This document shows, piece by piece, positions 1 through 6,515 of a DNA stretch of 11,052 nucleotides (positions are counted from its first letter, which is position 1; each line of letters begins with the position of its first letter). Source of the DNA: Roseiflexaceae bacterium. Lineage in GTDB: Bacteria; Chloroflexota; Chloroflexia; Chloroflexales; Roseiflexaceae. Under the pieces are notes generated by a model. That model was not told the origin of the DNA. It worked only from the letters and a program-made list of their open reading frames with translations, and ran no database searches. Position numbers and translations under genes: made by a program. Location: assembly GCA_947462525.1 (NCBI GenBank), contig CANHPK010000029.1:1-11052 (forward strand), in the 5' to 3' direction.

Positions 1-567
1 GCCATGATCCAGCGCACCAAAGCACCCAAAATCCTGGTGCTCAATAAGGTCGACCGCCCCAACCCCAATGCAGCCGCCTGCCTCGAGGCCTTCCGCGCGC
101 TGGCCCCCTGGACGATGGAAGTCGCCATCTCGGCCCTGCGCAAACAAGGCGTCGACGCCCTGGTCGATCAGATCGTCGCCCTGCTGCCCACCGGCCAAGC
201 CTTCTATGCCGCCGATACGTTGACCGACCAGAACGAACGTACCCTGTGCGCCGAGCTCGTCCGCGAACGCATCATGCATCTCATCGGCGACGAGGTCCCC
301 TATGGCGTGGCCGTTGAGGTCGAGGAGTGGGAGACGCGGCCCAACAACAACATCTACATCCGCATGACCATCCACGTCGAGAAGGACTCCCAAAAAGCCA
401 TCCTCATCGGCAAAGGCGGCGCCATGCTCAAGCGCATCGGCACCGATGCCCGGCCCGCCATCGAACGCATGCTCCAGCAGCGCGTCTTCCTCGATTTGTG
501 GATCAAACCGCGCGACAACTGGCGTGACGACCCCAGCGCGCTCCACTGGTTGGGCTACAACAAGTAG
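1..567 (+). CDS. era: GTPase Era, C-terminal part (5' end outside window)
   Basis: Era is a GTPase that binds the 3' end of 16S rRNA through a KH domain and helps mature the 30S subunit. The reading frame is open to the left edge, so the P-loop and switch regions (roughly 110-120 residues) lie outside the window. Counting from the ATG at position 4, which is internal and not the real start, the G4 motif NKVD is at residues 14-17 and the G5-like SAL at 43-45. The Era-specific linker follows (LTDQNER near 73-79, then VAVEVEEW at 102-109). The KH domain carries VEKDSQKAILIGKGG at 125-139, with the RNA-binding GKGG loop, then the typical ending LWIKPRDNWRDD. The C-terminus (LHWLGYNK) is at the usual place, so the protein appears intact at this end. 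An 11-bp hairpin begins 7 bp after the stop codon. Family identification is secure; only the N-terminal half is unseen. Confidence 0.96.
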   Translation, partial: AMIQRTKAPKILVLNKVDRPNPNAAACLEAFRALAPWTMEVAISALRKQGVDALVDQIVALLPTGQAFYAADTLTDQNERTLCAELVRERIMHLIGDEVPYGVAVEVEEWETRPNNNIYIRMTIHVEKDSQKAILIGKGGAMLKRIGTDARPAIERMLQQRVFLDLWIKPRDNWRDDPSALHWLGYNK

Positions 568-574
568 GTTCTCT

Positions 575-602
575 GCGCGGTCGTCTCTGGTGACGGCCGC
601 GC
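575..602 (+). other. 11-bp hairpin just after era
   Basis: GCGCGGTCGTC at 575-585 pairs with GACGGCCGCGC at 592-602 (ten Watson-Crick pairs and one T-G pair) around the loop TCTGGT. It starts seven bases after the era stop. No T-run follows (the next bases are CTGCATACAC), so it is not a classic intrinsic terminator. It could be an RNA 3'-end stabiliser, a weak pause or terminator, or a structure separating era from the exporter genes. Confidence 0.5.
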
Positions 603-634
603 CTGCATACACAACACAAGAGGAGGATGCCCTG

Positions 635-2074
635 ATGCAATCCACACCGACAAACGACTACTCGCGCAAATGGTGGGCATTGGCGGCAGTAGGCAGCGGC
701 ACGTTCATGTCGACGGTCGATGGCTCGATTGTCAACATCGCGCTCAACACCATCCAACAGACCTACAACGCCTCGCTCGGACAAGCCGAGTGGGTGATTT
801 TAGCCTATTTATTAGGCATCGTCTGCCTGCTGCCCAGTATGGGCCGTTTGGGCGACATGATCGGCCGGCGCCGCGTGTATATGACCGGCTTCTTCCTCTT
901 TGCGTTTTCGTCGGTCTTCTGTGGATTCGCCTGGGATATCAACTCGCTGGTGGTCTTCCGGCTACTCCAAGCCGTCGGCGCTGCCATGATCCAGGCGATG
1001 GGTGTGGCATTGCTCATCCAGGCGTTCCCTGCATCCGAACGTGGTCGAGCCTTGGGCTACAACGCCACCATCATCTCGGTGGGCGTCGCCTCTGGTCCCG
1101 TGTTGGGCGGCGTGATGATCGAGAGCTTCGGCTGGCGCTCGATTTTCTTGGTCAACATCCCATTCAGCATCATCGCCATCGCCGTCTCGTACTGGGCACT
1201 GACCAACGACACCCAACGGAGCAAACAAAAGTTCGACTACGTCGGTGCAGTCAGCCTCGGGGCAGCCCTGGTCGCCGTGCTCTATGCATTGACCGAAGGC
1301 CAGCATGTGGGGATGTCGACCCCCTGGGTCTGGCAATTGTTTGTGGCGGGTATCGCCGGCTTGGGCTTCTTTTTGTGGTGGGAGACCAAGACCACCGCGC
1401 CCATGATCGATTTGAGCTTCTTCAAAAACCGCACCTTCAGCATCGGGTTGATGCAAACCTACCTCATTACGCTCCCGCAACAATTCAATTATGTCTTGTT
1501 ACCCATCTACCTCCAAATGGTCGCCGGCTACGACGCCCGCACCACCGGCTTGGCCATGATCGTCGTGCCCATCACGACGGCGGTGCTGTCGTCGGTGAGT
1601 GGCCGGTTGTCCGACACCTATGGTCCCAAGTACATCACGCCCATCGCCATTGTCATCTGGGGTTCAGGGCTCATCTTTATGAGCGGGTTGTCGGCCACCC
1701 CGACCCTGTGGGATGTGGCGATCCGGGTCTTCTTCATCGGCGTGGGTGTCAGCTTGTTCTTTACGCCGGTCAACAGCAGCATCATGGGCAGTCTGCCCAA
1801 AGAACGCAGCGGCATTGCCAACGGCATCATGTCGGTGGTCCGCACCATGGGACAGATCAGCGGGATCTCGATTGGCGCCTTTGTGTGGACCTATCAGGTC
1901 AACACCCTCGGTGGGAAGGCGTTCGAAGACATCAGCACCGCACCGCAAGCAATCCTGCAGCAGGGATACTCGACCACCATGCTGGTCGCGGCAGCAGTCT
2001 GCTTCTGTGGGCTCTTGCCGTTGTTGTATCACCTCAAAGCACGTCCGCCGGTGGCACCGGCACCGACCGCTTAG
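635..2074 (+). CDS. MFS efflux transporter, DHA2 (14-TM, EmrB/QacA) type, copy 1
   Basis: This is a 479-residue inner-membrane drug:H+ antiporter-type protein. The ATG at 635 is chosen because AGGAGG lies at 621-626, eight bases upstream, and because the second copy begins at the equivalent residue. The frame is open back to 446, but that extension overlaps era and encodes no recognisable sequence. TM1 carries an acidic residue in FMSTVDGSIVNIAL (Asp29), as in DHA2 exporters. Motif A, GRLGDMIGRRR, is at 70-80 in the first cytoplasmic loop. The antiporter motif C, GVASGPVLGG, is at 150-159, followed by GWRSIFLVNIPF. A second motif-A-like SGRLSDTYGPK occurs in the C-terminal half. The many hydrophobic stretches and the length fit 14 TM segments. 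A close paralogue begins 39 bp downstream, probably co-transcribed. The substrate cannot be read from the sequence, and no regulator gene is adjacent. Confidence 0.9.
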   Translation: MQSTPTNDYSRKWWALAAVGSGTFMSTVDGSIVNIALNTIQQTYNASLGQAEWVILAYLLGIVCLLPSMGRLGDMIGRRRVYMTGFFLFAFSSVFCGFAWDINSLVVFRLLQAVGAAMIQAMGVALLIQAFPASERGRALGYNATIISVGVASGPVLGGVMIESFGWRSIFLVNIPFSIIAIAVSYWALTNDTQRSKQKFDYVGAVSLGAALVAVLYALTEGQHVGMSTPWVWQLFVAGIAGLGFFLWWETKTTAPMIDLSFFKNRTFSIGLMQTYLITLPQQFNYVLLPIYLQMVAGYDARTTGLAMIVVPITTAVLSSVSGRLSDTYGPKYITPIAIVIWGSGLIFMSGLSATPTLWDVAIRVFFIGVGVSLFFTPVNSSIMGSLPKERSGIANGIMSVVRTMGQISGISIGAFVWTYQVNTLGGKAFEDISTAPQAILQQGYSTTMLVAAAVCFCGLLPLLYHLKARPPVAPAPTA

Positions 2075-2113
2075 TTCGTTCATACTTTTTTCTGTAGCAA
2101 AGAAACACACGCA

Positions 2114-3520
2114 ATGACCACGGATTACTCGCGCAAATGGTGGGCCTTGGCTGCAATCGGCAGCGGCACCTTCATGTCGACCATCGATGGATCGATTGTC
2201 AACATCGCCCTTAACACCATCCAAAACACCTACAACGCCTCGCTCGGCGACGTCGAATGGGTCGTCCTCGCCTATTTGTTAGGCATCGTCTGTCTGCTCC
2301 CCAGCATGGGCCGTTTGGGTGACATGATCGGCCGGCGCCGCGTCTACATGGGTGGGTTCATCCTGTTTACGGCCGCCTCGGCGTTGTGTGGATTCGCATG
2401 GAACCTGCCGGCGCTGATTGGGTTCCGCGTCCTCCAGGCCATCGGCGCTGCGATGGTGCAGGCGATGGGCATCGCGCTCCTCGTACAGGCCTTCCCTGCG
2501 ACCGAACGCGGTCGTGCCCTGGGCTACAACGGCACCATCATCGCCACCGGTGTGGCAGCCGGCCCGGTCCTCGGCGGCCTCATCATTGCAACACTGGGCT
2601 GGCGGTCGATATTTTATGTCAATATTCCGTTCGGCATCCTGGCACTTATCTTGTCGTACTATGTCCTGGCCGACGATTCCAAACGCACCCAGCAGCGCTT
2701 CGACTATATCGGCGCGGCACTCCTGGGCGGCGCGTTGGTGTCGATTCTCTACTCGTTGACCGAGGGCCAGCACACCGGCTTTGGGACGCCGCTGACCATG
2801 GGCATGTTCTTCGGTGGATTTGTCGTGCTGGCGCTGTTCATCTGGTGGGAGCGCCGCATCGATTACCCGATGCTCAACCTACAGTTCTTTAGTAACCACA
2901 ACTTCAGCTTGGGGTTGGTGGCAGCCAGCCTGCAAGCCTTGACGTTGCAGTTCAACTTCGTGTTGTTGCCCTTGTTCATGCAGAAAGTGTTGAACTTCGA
3001 CACCGGCAAGACCGGCCTGTTGATGGTGGTATCGCCGATTGCGATTTCGATTTTCTCGATGGTCAGCGGTCGCTTATCGGATCGATTTGGGCCGCGGTGG
3101 GTCGCCACTGCGGGCATCTTCTTCCTCGGGTTGGGGCTATACCGCGTCAGTGGATTGACTGCCGAGTCGGATGTGTGGGACATCGTCTTCCGCGTCTTTT
3201 TCATCGGCACGGGGTTCGGGTTGTTTAACTCGGCCAACACCAGTAGCGTGATGGGCAATGTGCCGCGCGAACACGGCGGCATCGCCAACGGGGTGCTGTC
3301 GGTGGTACGCAGCACGGGCCAGATTGCCGGCGTGACGCTCGGGGCGTTCATCTGGTCGACGCAGATTTTTGCACAGACCGGTCAGGCGTATATCGACTTT
3401 GGTGAAGCGCCGCAGGCGGCGTTGGTCGGCGGGTTCCAGACGACGATGTTCATTGCAGCCTGTTTGTGCTGGCTCGCGCTCATCCCCACGCTGATACGGC
3501 GCGACACCACGCCGGCCTAA
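2114..3520 (+). CDS. MFS efflux transporter, DHA2 type, copy 2 (tandem paralogue)
   Basis: This is a 468-residue 14-TM exporter, a tandem paralogue of the preceding gene. From DYSRKWW to RRRVYM the two proteins agree at 70 of 76 residues. The next 100 residues agree at about 67, and the C-terminal half is by eye under half identical. Family marks are the TM1 acidic residue Asp25 (FMSTIDGSIVNIAL), motif A GRLGDMIGRRR at 66-76, motif C GVAAGPVLGG at 146-155 and a C-terminal SGRLSDRFGPR loop. The ATG at 2114 aligns with the copy-1 start, but the upstream Shine-Dalgarno is weak (AAAGAAA), unlike the strong AGGAGG of copy 1. Translation may therefore depend partly on coupling or be lower. A strong hairpin with a T-run follows at 3558-3584. 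The divergent C-terminal half suggests a changed substrate range, but that is inference. Paired DHA2 half-size transporters acting as a heterodimer are possible but not indicated here, since each copy is full length. Confidence 0.9.
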   Translation: MTTDYSRKWWALAAIGSGTFMSTIDGSIVNIALNTIQNTYNASLGDVEWVVLAYLLGIVCLLPSMGRLGDMIGRRRVYMGGFILFTAASALCGFAWNLPALIGFRVLQAIGAAMVQAMGIALLVQAFPATERGRALGYNGTIIATGVAAGPVLGGLIIATLGWRSIFYVNIPFGILALILSYYVLADDSKRTQQRFDYIGAALLGGALVSILYSLTEGQHTGFGTPLTMGMFFGGFVVLALFIWWERRIDYPMLNLQFFSNHNFSLGLVAASLQALTLQFNFVLLPLFMQKVLNFDTGKTGLLMVVSPIAISIFSMVSGRLSDRFGPRWVATAGIFFLGLGLYRVSGLTAESDVWDIVFRVFFIGTGFGLFNSANTSSVMGNVPREHGGIANGVLSVVRSTGQIAGVTLGAFIWSTQIFAQTGQAYIDFGEAPQAALVGGFQTTMFIAACLCWLALIPTLIRRDTTPA

Positions 3521-3527
3521 GCGCATC

Positions 3528-3555
3528 CTGACGCGCCAGACGACTATGGTATGAT
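3528..3555 (+). promoter_or_regulatory. Predicted rlmN promoter (extended -10)
   Basis: TATGAT at 3550-3555 is preceded by TG at 3547-3548, giving an extended -10 (TGnTATGAT). A partial -35, CTGACG at 3528-3533, has a 16-base spacer. The expected transcription start is near 3561-3563, inside the left arm of the hairpin at 3558-3579. The 8-mer CGCCAGAC begins 16 bases before the -10, exactly as upstream of hisS. Confidence 0.55.
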
Positions 3556-3557
3556 GA

Positions 3558-3584
3558 GGGAGGAGCGCACGCTCCTCCCGTTTT
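3558..3584 (+). terminator. Rho-independent terminator after the MFS pair
   Basis: GGGAGGAGC (3558-3566) and GCTCCTCCC (3571-3579) form a 9-bp GC-rich stem with loop GCAC, followed by GTTTTCT. It starts 37 bases after the copy-2 stop and would end the exporter transcript. It overlaps the predicted rlmN start site, so RNA begun at that promoter would lack part of the left arm and escape termination. It may also serve as an inverted-repeat operator. Confidence 0.7.
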
Positions 3585-3620
3585 CTATGCCAGACACGCC
3601 GTCTGTGGAGATACTCGGTT

Positions 3621-4763
3621 ATGACGACACCACGCCGCGATTTGCTCGCCTACACCCTGCCCGAGCTGGTCGATCTTCTTGCCATGTATACGCAACCTGC
3701 CTTCCGCGCCAAACAGATCTATCGCCAGCTGTATGTCAATCTGGTCGACGACATCCAGCAGATGACCGATTTGCCGCTGGCCTTGCGGAGCGAACTCGCG
3801 CAGCACCACGCAATTGGCTCGCTGACCTATGTACGCACCGTCAGTGCCGATAATCAGATGACCCACAAAGCGCTTTTTCAATTGCCCACCGGCGAACAAA
3901 TCGAGAGCGTCCTGATGCTCTACCCCGACCGTGCCACGGTCTGTGTATCGACCCAAGCGGGCTGTGCGATGGGGTGTACCTTTTGTGCGACCGGCAGATT
4001 AGGGTTGTTGCGCAACCTCGAGAGCCATCACATCGTTGAACAAGTAGTGTGGGCACGGCGTACGTTGCGGTCGCTCCAACCGAGCACCGCACACACCGCA
4101 CCGACACAGGCCGATGCCAGTGGCGACGACTGGTGGGGCAATGACGGCGGGCATCCCGATGCACTGCCGCAACACCTGGGGAACGTGGTGTTCATGGGCA
4201 TGGGCGAGCCCTTTGCCAACTATGATCGCTGGTGGAAGGCCGTCGAATGCCTGCACGATCCCAACGGCATCAACATCGGCGCCCGCGGGCTGACGGTGTC
4301 GACCGTCGGATTGGTCCCCGGCATCAAAAAGCTGGCCGACGCGCCCTACCCAATCAACTTGGCTATCTCGCTTCATGCACCCAACGACGCCCTGCGCTCG
4401 AGCATGATGCCGGTCAATGATCGCTGGAACGTCGATGAACTGCTCGCTACCACGCGGGCATACATCACCAAGACCAACCGTCGCGTGTCTTTTGAGTACG
4501 TGCTGTTGCAGGGGCAAAACGACACCCCGGAACTCGCCGCAGAGCTGGCTGACAAACTCCAGGGCATGCTCTGCCACGTGAACCTCATCCCGTGGAATCC
4601 CGTCCCGGGGATGCCCCTCGGTCGCTCGGAGCGACAGCGGGTGGTGGCCTTCCAACGGGTCCTCCAAGACGCGCATGTGGCCTGTACTGTCCGCGTCGAA
4701 CGCGGGATGTCGATCGCCGCAGCCTGCGGACAACTCGCCGGGTCGGTGATCACTGGCCCTTAA
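3621..4763 (+). CDS. rlmN: Dual-specificity 23S rRNA (A2503)/tRNA (A37) C2-methyltransferase RlmN
   Basis: This is a 380-residue cytoplasmic radical-SAM enzyme that methylates C2 of A2503 in 23S rRNA and, in characterised members, A37 of some tRNAs. The N-terminal RNA-binding part includes FRAKQIYRQLY near 28-38. The 4Fe-4S cysteines lie in CAMGCTFC at 115-122 (C115, C119, C122). The two mechanistic cysteines are C108, in VCVSTQAGC, and C369, in AAACGQL; by alignment they match E. coli C118 and C355. The GMGEP SAM-binding motif is at 193-197. The segment around 154-184 (PSTAHTAP to DALPQ, rich in Gly, Asp and Trp) looks like an extra loop relative to short family members. The start ATG has TGGAG ten bases upstream. 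The retained C369 and GMGEP favour RlmN; Cfr-type resistance enzymes share the fold, but nothing in the context suggests Cfr. The next gene starts nine bases after the stop, so the two form an operon. Confidence 0.95.
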   Translation: MTTPRRDLLAYTLPELVDLLAMYTQPAFRAKQIYRQLYVNLVDDIQQMTDLPLALRSELAQHHAIGSLTYVRTVSADNQMTHKALFQLPTGEQIESVLMLYPDRATVCVSTQAGCAMGCTFCATGRLGLLRNLESHHIVEQVVWARRTLRSLQPSTAHTAPTQADASGDDWWGNDGGHPDALPQHLGNVVFMGMGEPFANYDRWWKAVECLHDPNGINIGARGLTVSTVGLVPGIKKLADAPYPINLAISLHAPNDALRSSMMPVNDRWNVDELLATTRAYITKTNRRVSFEYVLLQGQNDTPELAAELADKLQGMLCHVNLIPWNPVPGMPLGRSERQRVVAFQRVLQDAHVACTVRVERGMSIAAACGQLAGSVITGP

Positions 4764-4772
4764 GGAATAGCT

Positions 4773-5117
4773 ATGTATCTGCCTCTGTTGCTTTTGGTAC
4801 GACGCATCATCGGCGCAATCTGTGTCGTCATCGGCATCATCGGCTTGCTGATGCCCGTCTTGCCCGGCTGGCCGTTCCTCATCCCGGGGATAGCCCTGCT
4901 CGGGCCGCGTGACCCCATTTTGCGCACGTTGCACTTCTGGATTATCCGCTTGCTCAAGTTCACCAAATCGCGCAAGACGCCATGGATTGCCCAGACTGGT
5001 GACAAACTGTATGTGCTCTACAAACAGACACGCAACACGGTGACCCCGCTGATCCTCAAGATGGAAGCGACACTGGAGCGCTGGACGGGCTACACCACAC
5101 CCCCCAAAGGCTCATAA
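4773..5117 (+). CDS. Small membrane protein, PGPGW-like (putative transmembrane protein family)
   Basis: This is a 114-residue integral membrane protein of unknown function. A hydrophobic hairpin covers residues 4-44: one TM segment at about 11-29, the turn MPVLPGWPF at 27-35 and a second segment, LIPGIALLG, at 36-44. The Pro-Gly-Trp turn between two short TM helices is the hallmark of the PGPGW family (here VLPGW rather than PGPGW). A basic, amphipathic C-terminal tail of about 70 residues (FTKSRKTP, LYKQTRN) is probably cytoplasmic. The Shine-Dalgarno AAGGA at 4762-4766 overlaps the rlmN stop codon, and the ATG is nine bases after that stop, so it is translated from the rlmN transcript. Its association with RlmN is positional only. 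No catalytic residues are recognisable. Family assignment is by motif and topology, without a profile search. Confidence 0.7.
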   Translation: MYLPLLLLVRRIIGAICVVIGIIGLLMPVLPGWPFLIPGIALLGPRDPILRTLHFWIIRLLKFTKSRKTPWIAQTGDKLYVLYKQTRNTVTPLILKMEATLERWTGYTTPPKGS

Positions 5118-5123
5118 GCGGTC

Positions 5124-5162
5124 CGCCAGACAGACGTGCTATTATGCAAGCAGAACGTTCTG
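5124..5162 (+). promoter_or_regulatory. Predicted hisS promoter with palindromic start-site element
   Basis: TATTAT at 5140-5145 is preceded by TG at 5137-5138, a full extended -10 (TGnTATTAT); no clear -35 hexamer is seen. CGCCAGAC at 5124-5131 begins 16 bases before the -10, as it does upstream of rlmN. The perfect 12-base palindrome CAGAACGTTCTG at 5151-5162 spans the expected transcription start (about 5152) and could be an operator. The predicted leader is only about 24 nt. Confidence 0.55.
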
Positions 5163-5175
5163 TCGTGGAGTCGCT

Positions 5176-6510
5176 ATGAGCACCAAACCCCAAAATGTCA
5201 AAGGCATGCGTGATCTCTTGCCGCCGGCGATGATGTTGCGCCAGCATATCATCAAGACCCTCAGCACCGTCTTCGAACGCTACGGCTTCGAACCGCTGCA
5301 GACGCCGGTACTCGAACACGCCGAGACGCTCGAAGGCAAATTGGGCGACGAAGAACGCCTCATCTACCGCTTCGAAGACCATGGCGGCCGCAAGCTGGCC
5401 ATGCGGTACGACCAGACCGTGCCGTTGGCCCGCGTGGTCGCCCAATATCAATCACAACTCCAGATGCCCTGGCGGCGCTACGCGATCGGCGCATCGTACC
5501 GCGGCGAACGCACCCAGCGCGGCCGCTATCGCGAGTTCTACCAGGCCGATATCGACATCATCGGCTCGGCCTCGCCGGTCGCCGATGCCGAAATTATTGC
5601 CGTCCTCACCGACGCGTTGACTGCCTTGGGCTTCGACAACTTCGTCACCTTGCTCAGCCACCGCCAGATCTTGGGCGGTATCGCCCGCGTGTCGGGCCTC
5701 GACGAAGCAGCCGCCGGGTCGGTCTACCGGGCCATCGACAAACTCGACAAAATCGGCGTCGACGGTGTACGCACCGAACTGACCAACAGTGGCGTCTCGG
5801 CAGCGGCCTGCGACCAGATTCTCCACCTCGTATCACTGACCGGTGAGTCCAACGATGTCCTCGACGCCCTCGCCAGCGCATTGGCCGGCGACGAGCGGGC
5901 CCAGGCCGCCATCGTCAATCTGCGGGGCATCATCGCCGCCGCCGAGGCCATGGGGGTGCCCAGCAACCGCTACACGGTGGCACCACGGCTGGCCCGCGGC
6001 TTGTCGTACTACACGGGTATGGTCTGCGAGGCCGTGGTCGAGTCACCCCCGATGGGGTCATTGCTCGGCGGCGGGCGCTACGACGACCTGATTGGTCTGT
6101 TCGCCGACAAATCACTGCCCACCGTGGGGATCGCCTTTGGGCTCGACCGCCTACACGACGTCATGGAAGAGCTGGGCATGGGGCCACGCGGTGCCATGGC
6201 CGAGGTTTTTGTGACCATGTTCAGTAGTGATCTGAGCGCAGCGAACCTGGCCCATGCCCACACATTGCGGGCGGCCGGGTTCAAGGTTGAGGTGGCCCTC
6301 GACGCCAACGAGCGCCTCGGCAAGCAACTCCAGACGGCCGACCGCCGTGGTATCCCATATGCACTCGTGCAAGGACCCGACGAGCTCGCCGCCGGTGAAG
6401 TCGTGGTGCGTGACCTCAAAGACGGCACCCAGCATCGCTACACGGTATCTGCACTGGTCGCCGGCCTACAGAGTCTGCTGAGTGCACGCCACCACACCAC
6501 CCAGGAGTAA
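5176..6510 (+). CDS. hisS: Histidyl-tRNA synthetase
   Basis: This is a 444-residue class II aminoacyl-tRNA synthetase, a cytoplasmic homodimer in the family, that charges tRNA-His with histidine. The N-terminus has the typical VKGMRDLLP at 8-16. Motif 2 is YRGERTQRGRYREF at 108-121, followed by YQADIDIIG. The histidine-specific motifs are RLARGLSYYTG at 271-281, with catalytic-type Arg274, and GGGRYDDL at 298-305. Motif 3 is VGIAFGLDRL at 317-326. The C-terminal anticodon-binding domain (about 343-440) contains VEVALDANERLGKQLQTADRRGIPY. Intact catalytic motifs and this C-terminal domain argue against the paralogue HisZ. Motif 2 ends in FYQ rather than the E. coli-type FHQ, and the usual Asp of RGLDYYTG is Ser277. 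The start ATG has GTGGAG five bases upstream. An extended -10 promoter lies just upstream, and the cyclodeaminase-family gene follows after five bases. Confidence 0.96.
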   Translation: MSTKPQNVKGMRDLLPPAMMLRQHIIKTLSTVFERYGFEPLQTPVLEHAETLEGKLGDEERLIYRFEDHGGRKLAMRYDQTVPLARVVAQYQSQLQMPWRRYAIGASYRGERTQRGRYREFYQADIDIIGSASPVADAEIIAVLTDALTALGFDNFVTLLSHRQILGGIARVSGLDEAAAGSVYRAIDKLDKIGVDGVRTELTNSGVSAAACDQILHLVSLTGESNDVLDALASALAGDERAQAAIVNLRGIIAAAEAMGVPSNRYTVAPRLARGLSYYTGMVCEAVVESPPMGSLLGGGRYDDLIGLFADKSLPTVGIAFGLDRLHDVMEELGMGPRGAMAEVFVTMFSSDLSAANLAHAHTLRAAGFKVEVALDANERLGKQLQTADRRGIPYALVQGPDELAAGEVVVRDLKDGTQHRYTVSALVAGLQSLLSARHHTTQE

Positions 6511-6515
6511 TCGCG

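Noticed and set aside
446..634. N-terminal extension of the first MFS gene back into era
   Set aside because: It overlaps the era KH domain in another frame, encodes no recognisable sequence, and the AGGAGG site and paralogue alignment fix the start at 635.
3551..3853. Open frame of 100 codons upstream of and overlapping rlmN
   Set aside because: It begins inside the promoter/hairpin region and is mostly an out-of-frame shadow of rlmN, with no family signature.
3999..4934. 311-codon open frame on the - strand opposite rlmN
   Set aside because: Antisense frames stay open by chance in GC-rich coding DNA. The composition is atypical, with no motif, and the + strand gene is certain.
5151..5162. 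LexA/SOS box at CAGAACGTTCTG
   Set aside because: The half-sites GAAC and GTTC are directly abutted without the four-base spacer of GAACnnnnGTTC, and hisS is not an SOS gene. Kept only as a palindrome.
5146..5175. T-box riboswitch controlling hisS
   Set aside because: The leader from the predicted start is only about 24 nt, far too short, and no T-box sequence or terminator is present.
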